From contig JAHEEM010000003.1 of NCBI GenBank assembly GCA_024640695.1, forward strand, positions 13,058 to 46,285: DNA of 33,228 nt, written 5' to 3'. A model generated the notes under the pieces. That model ran no database searches and was not told the DNA's origin. It saw only the letters and a list, made by a program, of their open reading frames with translations. Source of the DNA: Rhodospirillaceae bacterium (GTDB lineage: Bacteria > Pseudomonadota > Gammaproteobacteria > Steroidobacterales > Rariloculaceae). Position numbers and translations under genes: made by a program. Shown here piece by piece: positions 1 through 10,104 of the stretch (within the stretch, counting starts at the first letter, position 1; each line of letters begins with the position of its first letter).

Positions 1-797
1 AACAAGGTATCCAACATGTAACCGGCAAGGTGGGCCAGCGTCGGTACATCTCCGGGCTCACCCTCGGGCGGCCGTCTGTCGGGGTGCTCATCGCGCACGC
101 CGACCACGAGAATCCGGTCGGCACCGAGATGGATCGCCGGGCTCAGCGGCACGCGCTGGCGCATCGCACCGTCGCCGTAATATTCACCGGCAATGGGCAC
201 CGGCGAGAATACGAACGGCACCGCCGAGCTCGCCATGAGGTGATCCAGATTGATCCGTGTCGGCACGCCGGCGCGACGGACCCGTGACCAGGGCTGATAC
301 CCGGGCGCGCCTTGATAGAACGTGACCGAGCGCGCCGCCGAATAAGCCGACGCGGTCACTGCCAGCGCTTTGATCTGATTGCGATCGATTGCCCGCTGAA
401 TGCGATCAAAATTGATATTTCTGGACAGCAACTCGCGCAGCGGCCTGGCGTCGAGCAGAAATTCGGGGTTGCGCACGCCGAGCCCACCGAATACGAGCGC
501 CGCGAACCAGTGCAGGCTCGATTTCAGCATTGTCCAGCCGTCCGCGCGATAAACCTGCTCGGCGTGAAAGTTCGCCCAGACACGCTCTAGCTCACCGACT
601 CCGACGCTGAAGTTAGCGGCCCGGGTTGCGAGCACGGTCGCGCTGATCGCGCCAGCCGAGGTTCCGGCAATAACAGCGAACGGATTGGGTGCGTTCTTCG
701 GCAACACGCGCGCAATCGCCTTGAGCACTCCGACCTGATAAGCACCGCGGGCTCCTGCGCCTGGCAGGATCAGGGCTTTGGAGAGACCTTCAGCCAA
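1..797 (-). CDS. Patatin-like phospholipase family protein (3' end outside window)
   Basis: Predicted serine acyl hydrolase of the patatin/RssA type, cleaving acyl esters of lipids with a Ser-Asp dyad. The first 265 codons are visible. They show the oxyanion-hole loop PGAGARG near residues 12-18, the nucleophile elbow GTSAG (Ser47) and the dyad Asp in GDGA (Asp209). I chose the TTG at 797 because GGAGG lies 5 bases upstream. An in-frame ATG at 818 has AGGAGG directly abutting it, which is too close. Either start lies inside the 3' end of pyk, so translation is probably coupled to pyk. No signal peptide is seen, so it is likely cytoplasmic or peripheral to the membrane. The substrate is unknown. 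Family assignment is firm; the start is uncertain. Confidence 0.87.
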   Translation of the reverse strand, partial: MAEGLSKALILPGAGARGAYQVGVLKAIARVLPKNAPNPFAVIAGTSAGAISATVLATRAANFSVGVGELERVWANFHAEQVYRADGWTMLKSSLHWFAALVFGGLGVRNPEFLLDARPLRELLSRNINFDRIQRAIDRNQIKALAVTASAYSAARSVTFYQGAPGYQPWSRVRRAGVPTRINLDHLMASSAVPFVFSPVPIAGEYYGDGAMRQRVPLSPAIHLGADRILVVGVRDEHPDRRPPEGEPGDVPTLAHLAGYMLDTL

Positions 798-2277
798 GAC
801 AGCCTCCGCTGGCTGCATCCTCCTGCGGCACCTCGATGATCTGCAGGGTGTTCGTCTGTCCCTGCACGCCACGCATCTCACCCGTCGTGAAAAGCACGAG
901 ATCACCGCCGGCAATGACGCCCTCCTCGCGCAGCACCTTGAACGCCTCCAGATGCACGGTCGCGGCATCAGTGTGCACGATGTCGAACGGCGCTGGATAC
1001 ACGCCACGATATAGCCGCACGCGATTGCGAGTCGCCTCGTGGCGCGTGAACGCATAGATGGGGATATCCGATCGCACCCGCGACATCCACAGTGTCGTGG
1101 CGCCCGACTCGGTCAAGGCGATGATCGCCTTCACCCTGAGATGGTTAGCGATATACATCGACGCCATCGCAATAGCCTCGTCCACACGCTCGAAAACGTC
1201 TTCGAGCCGGTAGTTCGTCGCGCGGCGGAAGCTCTCGTGCTTCTCGGCGCCGACACAGACCTCGCTCATGGTGCGCACGGCCTGCACCGGGTAGTTACCC
1301 ACGGCCGTCTCGGCCGACAGCATCACGGCATCCGTTCCGTCCATGACGGCATTGGCAACATCGGATACCTCCGCACGCGTCGGCGATGCGTGGTTAATCA
1401 TCGACTCGAGCATCTGAGTTGCTGTTATCGACACTTTATTGCGCATTTTCGTCCGCCGAATTAGCCCCTTTTGCAGGCCCGTCAGCGCCGCGTAACCAAC
1501 CTCCACTGCAAGATCGCCTCGGGCGACCATGATCACATCACTGGCGTCGATGATCCCGTTGATATTCTGCACGGCCTCGGCACGCTCTATTTTCGCCACA
1601 AGATGGGCATGCCCGTCGGCAGCTCGCAGCAACGTGCGGGCTTCATTGATGTCCTCGGCACTGCGTGCAAACGACACCGAGACGAAATCGAAGCCAAGCT
1701 CGGCAGCAAGCTTGATGTCGGCACGATCCTTGTCCGTCAGTGCTGGCGCTGACAATCCGCCGCCCTGCTTGTTCAGCCCCTTGTGATCAGCAAGCTCACC
1801 GCCTTCACGAACGATGCACTGCACGCGGCTGTCGCTGACCGCCTCGACCTCGAGGACGATCTGTCCATCGTCGAGCAATAGCAAGTCACTGGGCTTTACA
1901 TCCTTGACCAGCCTGCGGTAAGCGACGCCGACAGTCTCAGCGGTGCCGGCGAGCGGGTCCATGTCGGTGTCGAGCACGAATGGCTGCCCTGGCACGAGCG
2001 AGACGAAGCCGTTGACAAAGGATTCGATTCGAATCTTCGGCCCTTGCAGGTCGCCCATAATCGCGACATTTTGGCCGACACGTCTACCCGTATCCCGCAC
2101 TCTCGCGACGCGCTCCCGCTGCTCGTCGGCATCACCATGCGAAAAGTTGATCCTCAAAACGTCGGCGCCCGCGGCAATGAGCTTTTCGAGTACCGCGGGC
2201 TCATCTGTAGCGGGTCCCAGCGTCGCCACAATCTTGGTTCGGCGACGTCGCGTCGCCCCTTCCTTGGTGATATCCAC
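790..2277 (-). CDS. pyk: Pyruvate kinase
   Basis: Converts phosphoenolpyruvate and ADP to pyruvate and ATP, the last step of glycolysis. The 495-residue length is close to the usual size. Visible motifs are KIVATLGPAT near the N-terminus, the substrate-site RINFSHG (42-48), GDLQGPKIRI, the catalytic Lys and Mg ligand in KIER (229-232), MVARGDLAVEVG (250-261) and ITATQMLESM (284-293). A C-terminal allosteric-type domain follows. The start is GTG with GGAG 7 bases upstream. That ribosome site lies in the last codons of gckA, which ends 4 bases before, so the two are probably coupled. It is fifth in the tkt-gapA-pgk-gckA-pyk run. Nothing is missing from the active site. Confidence 0.97.
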   Translation of the reverse strand: MDITKEGATRRRRTKIVATLGPATDEPAVLEKLIAAGADVLRINFSHGDADEQRERVARVRDTGRRVGQNVAIMGDLQGPKIRIESFVNGFVSLVPGQPFVLDTDMDPLAGTAETVGVAYRRLVKDVKPSDLLLLDDGQIVLEVEAVSDSRVQCIVREGGELADHKGLNKQGGGLSAPALTDKDRADIKLAAELGFDFVSVSFARSAEDINEARTLLRAADGHAHLVAKIERAEAVQNINGIIDASDVIMVARGDLAVEVGYAALTGLQKGLIRRTKMRNKVSITATQMLESMINHASPTRAEVSDVANAVMDGTDAVMLSAETAVGNYPVQAVRTMSEVCVGAEKHESFRRATNYRLEDVFERVDEAIAMASMYIANHLRVKAIIALTESGATTLWMSRVRSDIPIYAFTRHEATRNRVRLYRGVYPAPFDIVHTDAATVHLEAFKVLREEGVIAGGDLVLFTTGEMRGVQGQTNTLQIIEVPQEDAASGGCLG

Positions 2278-2281
2278 TGCT

Positions 2282-3595
2282 CTACTCCGAGTTCGAGGCG
2301 TTGACGAGAATCAAACGGAAGTCGTTGACATTGGTTCGCGTCGGACCGACCTTTAGTAACAGCTTACACCGATCAAAATAATCGTAGGTACAGTTGCTCT
2401 TGAGCGCGATCTCCAGATCAGCGCCCAGTGCCCGGCCGCGCTCCAGAAGACCGGGCACGACGAGTCCGCCAGCGTGATCGCCATTGCCGTCGATGCCGTC
2501 TGTATCCGCCGCGAGCGCGAATACCCTGGGGCATCCCGCGAGAGTCAAAGCCAGGCTACTCAGATATTCCAAGTTGCGTCCGCCGCGCGCGCCAGGGTTG
2601 CCGACGACGACGCTCGTCTCACCACCCGACAGAAACGCATGCCGGCCGCCGTCGCGCGCGGCCGCTAGCACCAGTCGGGCGTGCGCGGCACCGAGCTCCC
2701 GGGCGGGCTCGGCAAGATCGTCGCCTAGCCGGCTGACGCCGAAGCCGCTCGATACCAGCCAGGCCTCGGCGGCATCTAATGCGGTCCCAGCATTGGCGAT
2801 GATCTCGCTCCGATCCCGCACAAACTCAGCGTCGCCGGGTTTGGGCGTCTCATTCCCGGGCGCGCTCAAGACAGCGTGCAGGCTGGCGTCTATCGGGCAC
2901 TGAAAACGTTTCAAGACGGTAATCGCATCGGCCTGCGTCGTCGGATCTGGGATCGTGGGTCCCGAGGCGATATCGGCGAGGCTATCGCCGGGGACGTCCG
3001 ATATCGCTAGGGTATGCACGCGAGCCGGGTGCGCGAGCTGCGCGAGCCGACCGCCTTTGATGGCCGAGAGGTGCTTGCGGACGGTATTGATCTCGCGTAT
3101 GTCCGCGCCGGCGTGCATGAGCCTCTCGGCGATACCGCGTTTCCGACCCAGTGTAATGCCCGGTAGCGGAGCGGCCAATAAAGCAGACCCCCCGCCCGAC
3201 ACCAGAAACCACAACGTCTCATCAAGACGCAACGAGCTCGCGAGCGCAATCATTCGCTCAGCAGCGACGCGGCTCGCAGAGTCCGGCGCCGGATGGCCGG
3301 CCTCGAGCACCTCGATCGCGCCGGCACTCTCACCAGCTTCGAGCCCATGCCCGTAGCGCGTGACAACAAGCCCGCGCGCGTTACCACCCGCGGCGGCGTT
3401 GAAGGCCAGCGCCATCTCCGCCGCAGCCTTACCGGCACCGAGCACGAGCGCGCCGCCGGCGCCCGGCTCGCCTGGCCGCAGGTGCAGGCAGCGAAGCGCC
3501 GAGGCCGCATCGACCGCCCGCTCGAATGCGCCCAGGAGAACCCGGATTTCTGGAACAGCTAGATCGGTGGCCGCTAGATCGGGCTTAGCGCGCAT
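2282..3595 (-). CDS. gckA: Glycerate 2-kinase (GckA/TtuD type, DUF4147-MOFRL)
   Basis: Phosphorylates D-glycerate with ATP to 2-phosphoglycerate, which enters lower glycolysis at enolase. The 437 residues carry the family hallmarks: VLGAGKAA (51-58), the HPAPDSAS segment (101-108), SGGGSAL (133-139) and late in the protein SGGETSV followed by GARGGRNLE, typical of the C-terminal MOFRL domain. Older annotations call this family hydroxypyruvate reductase, which is generally regarded as an error. It lies between pgk (138 bases upstream) and pyk (4 bases downstream), which fits a job of feeding glycerate carbon into PEP and pyruvate. A GGAG lies about 13 bases before the ATG, far for a ribosome site, so the exact start is less sure. 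Confidence 0.93.
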   Translation of the reverse strand: MRAKPDLAATDLAVPEIRVLLGAFERAVDAASALRCLHLRPGEPGAGGALVLGAGKAAAEMALAFNAAAGGNARGLVVTRYGHGLEAGESAGAIEVLEAGHPAPDSASRVAAERMIALASSLRLDETLWFLVSGGGSALLAAPLPGITLGRKRGIAERLMHAGADIREINTVRKHLSAIKGGRLAQLAHPARVHTLAISDVPGDSLADIASGPTIPDPTTQADAITVLKRFQCPIDASLHAVLSAPGNETPKPGDAEFVRDRSEIIANAGTALDAAEAWLVSSGFGVSRLGDDLAEPARELGAAHARLVLAAARDGGRHAFLSGGETSVVVGNPGARGGRNLEYLSSLALTLAGCPRVFALAADTDGIDGNGDHAGGLVVPGLLERGRALGADLEIALKSNCTYDYFDRCKLLLKVGPTRTNVNDFRLILVNASNSE

Positions 3596-3733
3596 GTTGC
3601 AGCGTAACTCCGGGGTCGCGAGTGATTAGCTGAATCACACCGCACAGCACAGTCCTTGGGACGCCGACCTCGGGCCTTCCTGCCGCAGGCACGACGCCCA
3701 GAGCGCGGCGAGCGACTGTTCAGAGATGCCGGC

Positions 3734-4909
3734 TCATGCACGCGCCTCGAGAATCTCAACAGCCGGGAGCTTCTTGCCTTGCAGATACTCGAGAAAAGCG
3801 CCGCCGCCGGTCGAGACATAAGAGATGCGATCGGTCACTCCGAACTGCTCGATGGCCGCTAAGGTATCGCCGCCGCCCGCAATCGAGAACCCAGGGCTTG
3901 CAGCGACGGCTTCGGCGATGCGCTGCGTGCCCGCCGCGAACTCGGGGTGCTCGAACACGCCAACAGGACCGTTCCACAGTATCGTCCCGGCGCTACCGAG
4001 CAGGTCCGCATAGCTCGCCGCAGTCGTGGGGCCTATGTCGAGGATCATGTCGCGGTCGCGGACCTCCCCAAGGGCTCTGATCGCGCCCTTGACCTGCTCG
4101 TCAAGGCTAGGTCCCACCACTAGATCTGTCGGCAGGGGCACTTGCGCGTCGCCGAACTCCCCATCCAGGAGCTGGCTCGCGAACGCCAGCATGTCCGCTT
4201 CGTACAGAGAGTTCCCGACGTTAGTCCCGCGGGCCGCCAGTAGCGTATTGGCTATGCCGCCTCCAGGAATCAAAATATCCACCTTGGACGCGAGCGCGCT
4301 CAGAATCTCGAGCTTGGTAGAGACTTTCGACCCACCCACAATTGCGACCACTGGGCGGGCGGGATTCTTGAGCGCGCGGTCGAGTGCCTCGAGCTCACCG
4401 ATCAGAAGCGGCCCCGCGCAGGCAACAGGCGCGAACTGGGCGACACCGTAGGTACTGGCCTGCGCGCGATGCGCCGTGCCGAAAGCGTCCATAACAAACA
4501 CGTCGCAAAGCGCAGCAATGCGGCGTGCGAGCTCCTCGTCGTTTGCCTTTTCGCCGACCTCGAAGCGTACGTTCTCGCACAGCACGACCTCTCCAGGCGC
4601 CGGCGGGCCGGCGTGCAGCCAGTCCTTCACCAGCGGCACCGGGCGGCCGAGCAACTCTGTCAGCGCCGCGGCGATCGGCGCGAGCGAGTTGGCAGCGTCG
4701 AACACGCCCTCCCTGGGGCGGCCCAGATGAGAAAGCACCATGACTCGCGCGCCGGCGGCGGCAGCGCGCGCTATCGTCGGCAGCGCCGCACGCAGGCGCT
4801 TGTCGCTTACTACGCGGCCGTCCTTGATGGGCGCGTTGAGATCCTCACGTATCAGGACTCTGAGGTCGGCGAGATCCAGGTCCGCCATGCGCTTGACAGC
4901 CAGCGTCAT
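3734..4909 (-). CDS. pgk: Phosphoglycerate kinase
   Basis: Transfers the acyl phosphate of 1,3-bisphosphoglycerate to ADP. The 391-residue protein is normal length. Motifs seen: REDLNAP near residue 21 (usual form R-x-D-x-N-V-P), the basic-patch [15 protein letters not shown], the PGGGIANT loop and [13 protein letters not shown] near the C-terminus, which binds the nucleotide phosphate. The ATG has GGAG 9 bases upstream. It sits 64 bases downstream of gapA, the enzyme making its substrate, in the same direction. The 138-base gap to gckA holds a short CCTGC/GCAGG hairpin and no gene. Confidence 0.98.
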   Translation of the reverse strand: MTLAVKRMADLDLADLRVLIREDLNAPIKDGRVVSDKRLRAALPTIARAAAAGARVMVLSHLGRPREGVFDAANSLAPIAAALTELLGRPVPLVKDWLHAGPPAPGEVVLCENVRFEVGEKANDEELARRIAALCDVFVMDAFGTAHRAQASTYGVAQFAPVACAGPLLIGELEALDRALKNPARPVVAIVGGSKVSTKLEILSALASKVDILIPGGGIANTLLAARGTNVGNSLYEADMLAFASQLLDGEFGDAQVPLPTDLVVGPSLDEQVKGAIRALGEVRDRDMILDIGPTTAASYADLLGSAGTILWNGPVGVFEHPEFAAGTQRIAEAVAASPGFSIAGGGDTLAAIEQFGVTDRISYVSTGGGAFLEYLQGKKLPAVEILEARA

Positions 4910-4973
4910 TTATCGTGTCTCCGGGATGCGCCGAAGGGCAACGGGCCCACACAGAGCTAGGGGCATGTCGCCG

Positions 4974-5987
4974 CTAGCGCGCATTGAACAGCGCCAGCGC
5001 GGTGTCGAGCATACGATTGGAAAATCCCCACTCGTTGTCGTACCAGGCGCAAACCTTGACCAGCTTGCCGTTCAATACTTTCGTAAGTCCGGCATCGTAG
5101 GTCGAGGATGCCGGATTGTGATTGAAGTCGATCGATACCAGCGGCTCGTCGGTGAACGCAAGCACTCCTTTCAAAGGTCCGTCGGCAGCAGACCGAACGG
5201 CCGAGTGAATCGCCTCCACGGTCGTTGACTTGGAGGCCGTGAAGGTCAGGTCAACAACGGATACATTGATCGTCGGCACCCGAATCGCGAAGCCATCAAG
5301 GCGGCCGTTGAGCTCGGGCAACACGAGGCCGACAGCTGCGGCGGCGCCGGTCTTGGTCGGAATCATCGACTGGGTCGCTGAGCGCGCCCGGCGCAGATCC
5401 GAGTGATAGACATCGGTGAGCACCTGGTCGTTAGTGTAAGCGTGGATCGTGGTCATGAGGCCTTGCTCGATGCCGACCTCTTCGTGCAGGACCTTGGCAA
5501 GCGGCGCGAGGCAGTTGGTTGTGCACGAAGCGTTGGAAATCACTTCGTCACTGGCCTTCAGCACCGTGTGGTTGACGCCATAGACGACCGTCGCGTCGAT
5601 ATCTTTACCCGCCGGCGCAGAAATGACGACCTTGCTCGCACCTGCCTTGAGGTGGCCCGACGCTTTCTCTTTCGTAGTGAACAGGCCCGTGCACTCCATC
5701 ACGAGATCTACCCCGAGCTCCTTCCAAGGCAGCTTGGAGGGATCGCGCTCAGCGCAGACTCGGATGCGATCTCCGTCGACGATTAGCTCGTTGTCACCAA
5801 CCTCTACATCGAAAGGAAACGGCCCGTGCGCCGTATCGTAGCGAGTCAAGTGAGCGTTGGTCTTGGCATCGCCGAGGTCATTAATCGCTACAACGGCAAG
5901 CTCGCCGCGACGCTGACCCTCGTACAAGGCCCGCAGCACCATTCTGCCAATTCGGCCGTAACCATTGATCGCTATCTTAATTGCCAT
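4974..5987 (-). CDS. gapA: Glyceraldehyde-3-phosphate dehydrogenase, type I
   Basis: NAD(P)-dependent oxidation and phosphorylation of glyceraldehyde 3-phosphate to 1,3-bisphosphoglycerate. With the start at 5987 it has 337 residues, the normal size. The N-terminus reads [15 protein letters not shown], a standard Rossmann start. The catalytic Cys is in [12 protein letters not shown] near residue 150. The C-terminal [12 protein letters not shown] is canonical. An upstream ATG at 6029 would add 14 residues not typical of the family. The ATG at 5987 has AGGAG about 6 bases upstream, which decides the start. It lies between tkt and pgk in the glycolysis run. The residue deciding NAD or NADP preference cannot be assigned safely by eye. 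Confidence 0.98.
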   Translation of the reverse strand: MAIKIAINGYGRIGRMVLRALYEGQRRGELAVVAINDLGDAKTNAHLTRYDTAHGPFPFDVEVGDNELIVDGDRIRVCAERDPSKLPWKELGVDLVMECTGLFTTKEKASGHLKAGASKVVISAPAGKDIDATVVYGVNHTVLKASDEVISNASCTTNCLAPLAKVLHEEVGIEQGLMTTIHAYTNDQVLTDVYHSDLRRARSATQSMIPTKTGAAAAVGLVLPELNGRLDGFAIRVPTINVSVVDLTFTASKSTTVEAIHSAVRSAADGPLKGVLAFTDEPLVSIDFNHNPASSTYDAGLTKVLNGKLVKVCAWYDNEWGFSNRMLDTALALFNAR

Positions 5988-6048
5988 CTGAGTCTCCTGA
6001 GTCAAATAGTTGCTGCGTCCATGCGGCACCCCACCGCAGACACTAGCA

Positions 6049-8046
6049 TCACGCGAGCAGCTCGCGGGATGCCGCGCTGACCGCCTCGGCCGTGATGCCG
6101 TAATACTCGAACAAAGTCTTTGCGGGTGCGGACTGGCCGAACCGGTCGATCCCGATCACGCGGCCGTTGCCCCCAATGTAACGCCACCAGCTGTCGCTCG
6201 TCGCGGCTTCTATCGCTAACCGCGCTCCGCCACTAGGTAAAACGTGGGCACGATAAGCGGCATCCTGGCGGTCGAAAACCTCGGTGCACGGCATTGCAAC
6301 GACGCGAACGCGGCGACTTTCCGCGTGCAGTTGCCGCGCCGCCGCGACAGCCAGACCGACCTCCGAGCCGGTGGCTATCAGTATGAGCTCAGGGTCGCCA
6401 TCGACATCCAAGAGCACATAGCCACCGCGCGATATCGCATCGATCTGATCCGCCGTGCGCGGCATATGCGGCAGATGTTGCCGACTCAGAATCAAGCTTG
6501 TCGGCCCGTCCCTGCGCTCGATCGCAGCGCGCCATGCGACAGCGGTCTCCACAGCGTCACACGGCCGCCAGACGTGCATATTGGGCATCGCGCGCAGACT
6601 AGCGAGGTGCTCGATCGGCTGGTGTGTCGGACCATCCTCGCCGAGCCCGATAGAATCGTGGGTGAGCACAAGAATCGACTGCGCCTTCATAAGCGCGGCC
6701 ATGCGCAGCGCGTTGCGCGCGTAGTCCGAGAAAACCAGGAACGTCCCGCCATACGGAATAAATCCGCCGTGCAGACCAAGCCCGTTCATGATCGCAGCCA
6801 TGCCGAATTCGCGGACACCGAAATGAATATAGTTGCCCGCCGGGTCTGAACCAGTGATCACCTTCGAGCCGGAATGATAGGTATTGTTTGAGCCGGTCAA
6901 GTCCGCTGAACCGCCGATGAGCTCGGGCAGTCGTGGCGCGTAGCCCTCGAGCGCGCGCTGCGAGGCTTGCCGAGTCGCGGTGCCTTTGGCCTCACCTGCT
7001 ACGCCCGCAACCAGCTCCGCGGCCAGCGGCTGCCAGTCAGACGGCAACTCGCCGCGCATCCGCCGCTCGAACTCGGCTGCCAGATCCGGGAACTTGGCCC
7101 GATAACCATCGAAAATCACCTGCCACTCGGCCTCGAGCCGCTGCCCTCGATCTCGCGAATCCCAGGCGGTCTTGATCTCCTGAGGAATCACGAAAGGCGG
7201 GGATTGCCAACCGATGTTCGCGCGTGTCGCTGCAATTTCTTCCGCACCCAGCGGAGCACCGTGGGCGGCTTCACTGCCTTGTTTGTTGGGCGCTCCCCAG
7301 CCAATGACTGTCTTACAGCAAATCAGCGTCGGCCGGACCCGTTCTGCCTGCGCGGCATCGATGGCGCGCGCGACGGATTCAGCATCGTGGCCGTCGACCG
7401 CATCGATCACGTGCCAGCCATACGCGCGGAAACGGGCTGGCGTATCGTCCGAGAACCAACCCTCAGTGTTCCCGTCGATGGAGATGCCGTTGTCGTCATA
7501 AAAGGCAATCAGCTTGCCAAGCTTGAAGGTGCCGGCCAGCGCACACGCTTCGTGCGACACGCCTTCCATCATGCAACCGTCACCAAGGAAGACGTAGGTG
7601 TAGTGATCGACGATCTCCGCGCCGGGCCGATTGAAAGTCGCCGCGAGGACCTTTTCTGCAAGCGCCATACCAACTGCGTTGGCCATGCCCTGGCCGAGTG
7701 GACCGGTCGTCGTCTCCACACCAATATCCAGATCGCGCTCGGGGTGCCCTGCGGTCCGCTGACCGAATTGACGGAAGTTCCGCAGCTCATCGATGCTCAA
7801 CGGATAGCCCGACAGATGCGCAACTGAATACAGCAGCATCGAGCCATGACCGTTGGAGAGCACAAAGCGATCACGGTTATGCCAACGCGGATTGGTCGGA
7901 TTATGCTTGAGGTAGTCGTTCCAGAGGACTTCGGCAATGTCAGCCATGCCGAGCGGCATTCCAGGATGGCCTGAGCGGGCTTGCTCCACAGCATCCATGG
8001 ATAGGGCCCGGATCGCGTTCGCAAGACGCCGCCTTGGCGGCCTCAT
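6049..8046 (-). CDS. tkt: Transketolase
   Basis: Thiamine-diphosphate enzyme moving two-carbon units between sugar phosphates in the pentose phosphate, Calvin or RuMP pathways. The 665 residues match bacterial transketolase. Seen are [12 protein letters not shown] (substrate His), [11 protein letters not shown], the ThDP/Mg site [13 protein letters not shown] followed by [10 protein letters not shown], and the pyrimidine-domain segments [14 protein letters not shown] and [16 protein letters not shown]. An in-frame TAA just upstream fixes the ATG as the first possible start. It is first of the six-gene run; the divergent cpdA-like gene starts 193 bases away, so the run's promoter should lie in 8047-8238. 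I could not pick a convincing -35/-10 pair there. Confidence 0.98.
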   Translation of the reverse strand: MRPPRRRLANAIRALSMDAVEQARSGHPGMPLGMADIAEVLWNDYLKHNPTNPRWHNRDRFVLSNGHGSMLLYSVAHLSGYPLSIDELRNFRQFGQRTAGHPERDLDIGVETTTGPLGQGMANAVGMALAEKVLAATFNRPGAEIVDHYTYVFLGDGCMMEGVSHEACALAGTFKLGKLIAFYDDNGISIDGNTEGWFSDDTPARFRAYGWHVIDAVDGHDAESVARAIDAAQAERVRPTLICCKTVIGWGAPNKQGSEAAHGAPLGAEEIAATRANIGWQSPPFVIPQEIKTAWDSRDRGQRLEAEWQVIFDGYRAKFPDLAAEFERRMRGELPSDWQPLAAELVAGVAGEAKGTATRQASQRALEGYAPRLPELIGGSADLTGSNNTYHSGSKVITGSDPAGNYIHFGVREFGMAAIMNGLGLHGGFIPYGGTFLVFSDYARNALRMAALMKAQSILVLTHDSIGLGEDGPTHQPIEHLASLRAMPNMHVWRPCDAVETAVAWRAAIERRDGPTSLILSRQHLPHMPRTADQIDAISRGGYVLLDVDGDPELILIATGSEVGLAVAAARQLHAESRRVRVVAMPCTEVFDRQDAAYRAHVLPSGGARLAIEAATSDSWWRYIGGNGRVIGIDRFGQSAPAKTLFEYYGITAEAVSAASRELLA

Positions 8047-8238
8047 GGCGTCCGCCGATTGTGATTAGTCAGCGACATGGGGTATTACGATGGTGGAGGT
8101 AAATTCGAGGCCGGAATTGTCTCTCAGCGGGGTCACTCTCCGCAACTGCCGGCAGAAGCGGCTGATCTGTGAGCCAGTGCCGTCCGCCTCATATGATTTT
8201 ACGTATCATCACTGCATTCAGCTACTTACCGGCGAATA

Positions 8239-9024
8239 ATGAAGACTGAGGAAAGCAAAGCTGCCGCAGCCGTGCTGCTACAGATTACCGATCCGCACCT
8301 GCATGCGAATGCTGCTGCCAAGATGCGTGGCGTGAATACCTATGAGACGTTTCTTGCCGTGCTGGAGCAGGCGCGGGCGGGTGGCCTTTGGCCTCCGGAT
8401 GCGATTGTGGCCACAGGCGACCTGGTTCAAGACGAGAGCCGCGAAGGCTACGAGCGTTTCAGATCGTGCCTCGACGCGCTCGAGGTCCCAGTGTTGTGCA
8501 TCCCCGGCAATCACGACGATCCTGCGCTCATGGCCGAGGTGCTCGCCGAGCCACCCTTTCAAGTCTGCGGCGATACAGCACTCGGCGCCTGGCGGGTCGT
8601 CCTGCTGAGCACATTCGTCAAAGGCGAGGACACCGGCGCGGTTGGCGGGCTCGGACTCTCCGAGCTCGACCGAACGCTCCGCGCTCATCCCGATGAGCCG
8701 ACGCTCATCTGCATGCACCACCAGCCGGTTCCGATGGGAAGCGCATGGTTGGATGGCGTCGGCCTCATCGACGCCAAGGAGTTTCTTGAGCTTACCGATC
8801 GGCATTCACAGATACGCGGCATTATCTGGGGACACGTTCACCAGGCCTCGGATCGAACTCGCGGCGACGTGCGCCTGCTCAGCGCACCCTCAACGTGTGC
8901 CCAGTTCCTACCCGGTAACGAATTCTTCGCGCTAGACAACGCTCCGCCTGGCTGCCGCTGGCTGAGCCTGCATCCCAACGGACGAATCGAAACGACACTG
9001 GACTGGCTGAAGTCGCGGGGCTGA
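8239..9024 (+). CDS. cpdA: Metallophosphoesterase, CpdA (cyclic-AMP phosphodiesterase) type
   Basis: Calcineurin-fold metallophosphoesterase, probably hydrolysing 3',5'-cyclic nucleotides like CpdA/Icc. The 261 residues contain the whole metal-site set in order: ITDPHL (Asp18, His20), GDLVQDE, GNHDD, HHQPVPMGS and GHVHQ. HHQPVPMGS and the spacing resemble CpdA more than general phosphoesterases. It heads a plus-strand pair with the TraB/GumN gene 3 bases downstream, and is divergent from tkt. No signal peptide, so cytoplasmic. The fold is certain; the cAMP substrate is inferred from family resemblance only. Confidence 0.86.
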   Translation: MKTEESKAAAAVLLQITDPHLHANAAAKMRGVNTYETFLAVLEQARAGGLWPPDAIVATGDLVQDESREGYERFRSCLDALEVPVLCIPGNHDDPALMAEVLAEPPFQVCGDTALGAWRVVLLSTFVKGEDTGAVGGLGLSELDRTLRAHPDEPTLICMHHQPVPMGSAWLDGVGLIDAKEFLELTDRHSQIRGIIWGHVHQASDRTRGDVRLLSAPSTCAQFLPGNEFFALDNAPPGCRWLSLHPNGRIETTLDWLKSRG

Positions 9025-9027
9025 CCG

Positions 9028-9897
9028 GTGCGCTTGCGACACCTCATCGCCGCAACGCTATTAATCGCTGCCAACGCCCAAGGCGACCCGGTCGCGTGGA
9101 AGATCTCCACGGATTCTGCAACCCAGATTTGGCTGCTCGGCTCCGTGCACTACCTCCGTGAGCAGGACTACCCGCTACCGGCGATCATTGACGAGCTCTA
9201 CGATCAGGCCGATGCGCTCGTCATGGAGATCGATCTCGATGACTTGGATCCGGCTATCGTCCAGACGCGCTTTCTGCAGGCGGCAATGCTGCAAGGAACC
9301 GAACCGCTCAGCAGCGTGCTCGACGCGGACGTCTATGCGGCTACTCAGACGACGGCGCGCAGCCTCGGCCTCGACCTTGCAGCATTCGAAGGCTTCGAGC
9401 CGTGGCTAGTTGCGCTGACCCTCATGGACCTCGGCATGGCGCGCCTCGGCTTTCGTGCGGAGCAGGGCCTGGAGCAGCACCTGCTGCAGCGCGCTAGCAA
9501 AGATGGCAAAGACGTGCGCGGCCTCGAGACGCTCGCCGCTCAAATCAGTGTATTCGACGAGTTGACGCTCGCCGAGCAGCAGGCACTACTCGCGCAAACA
9601 CTCGAAGAAATCCGTTCGCCCGAAAGCGACATGGGCGAGCTGATCGCGGCGTGGCGCAGCGGAAGTCTCGACACACTCACGGGAAAACTTTCCGCATCGT
9701 TTAGCGAGTTTCCGGGCCTATATGAGACGCTGGTCGTCGAGAGAAATCGGCACTGGGCCGCCGAGCTCGAGCGGCTTGCCGATGAGCCGGGACGCTATCT
9801 CGTGGTTGTCGGCGCCCTGCATCTGATCGGCGCAGACAACGTCATCGGCCTGCTGCGCGCACGCGGCATCGATGCCGTGCCAATAGCAGCGCGTTAA
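9028..9897 (+). CDS. TraB/GumN family protein, exported
   Basis: Member of the TraB/PrgY/GumN (Tiki-like) family, a fold proposed to include metal-dependent proteases; the bacterial function is poorly known. The 289 residues begin with a likely signal peptide (MRLRHLIAATLLIAANA, cut near residue 17). The first family motif follows as LLGSVHYL, then an EGFEPWLVAL segment, and the C-terminal VVVGALHLIGADNV. Conserved Gly-x-x-His pairs at both ends are the family signature. It starts at GTG 3 bases after the upstream stop, so it is likely co-transcribed with the phosphodiesterase. It converges on rubredoxin with only 12 bases between stops and no evident terminator. Confidence 0.88.
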   Translation: MRLRHLIAATLLIAANAQGDPVAWKISTDSATQIWLLGSVHYLREQDYPLPAIIDELYDQADALVMEIDLDDLDPAIVQTRFLQAAMLQGTEPLSSVLDADVYAATQTTARSLGLDLAAFEGFEPWLVALTLMDLGMARLGFRAEQGLEQHLLQRASKDGKDVRGLETLAAQISVFDELTLAEQQALLAQTLEEIRSPESDMGELIAAWRSGSLDTLTGKLSASFSEFPGLYETLVVERNRHWAAELERLADEPGRYLVVVGALHLIGADNVIGLLRARGIDAVPIAAR

Positions 9898-9909
9898 GCG
9901 TCGGTCAGC

Positions 9910-10095
9910 TCAAATCTCGGTAAGCTCGAAATCTTCCTTGCCTGCGCCGCAGTCTGGGCAACGCCAGGATAGCGGGATATCTTCCCAACGCGTGCCTGGC
10001 GCGATGCCTTCCTCGGGAAGCCCCTCGGCCTCGTCATAGATGAAGCCACAGATCAGGCACATGTATCGCTTCATTTGCTCGCCGGTCATAGTCAT
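9910..10095 (-). CDS. Rubredoxin
   Basis: Small one-iron electron carrier. The 61 residues hold the two Cys pairs of the Fe(SCys)4 site, [13 protein letters not shown] and [13 protein letters not shown], with the typical aromatic positions and [10 protein letters not shown] second in-frame ATG at 10074 gives [10 protein letters not shown], closer to the usual 54-residue form; neither start has a strong ribosome site. It is last in the minus-strand run membrane protein-mpl-lonN-rubredoxin, 9 bases after the LonN gene. The partner (alkane hydroxylase, rubrerythrin or oxygen reductase) is not in the window. Confidence 0.95.
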   Translation of the reverse strand: MTMTGEQMKRYMCLICGFIYDEAEGLPEEGIAPGTRWEDIPLSWRCPDCGAGKEDFELTEI

Positions 10096-10104
10096 CGGTC
10101 GCTC

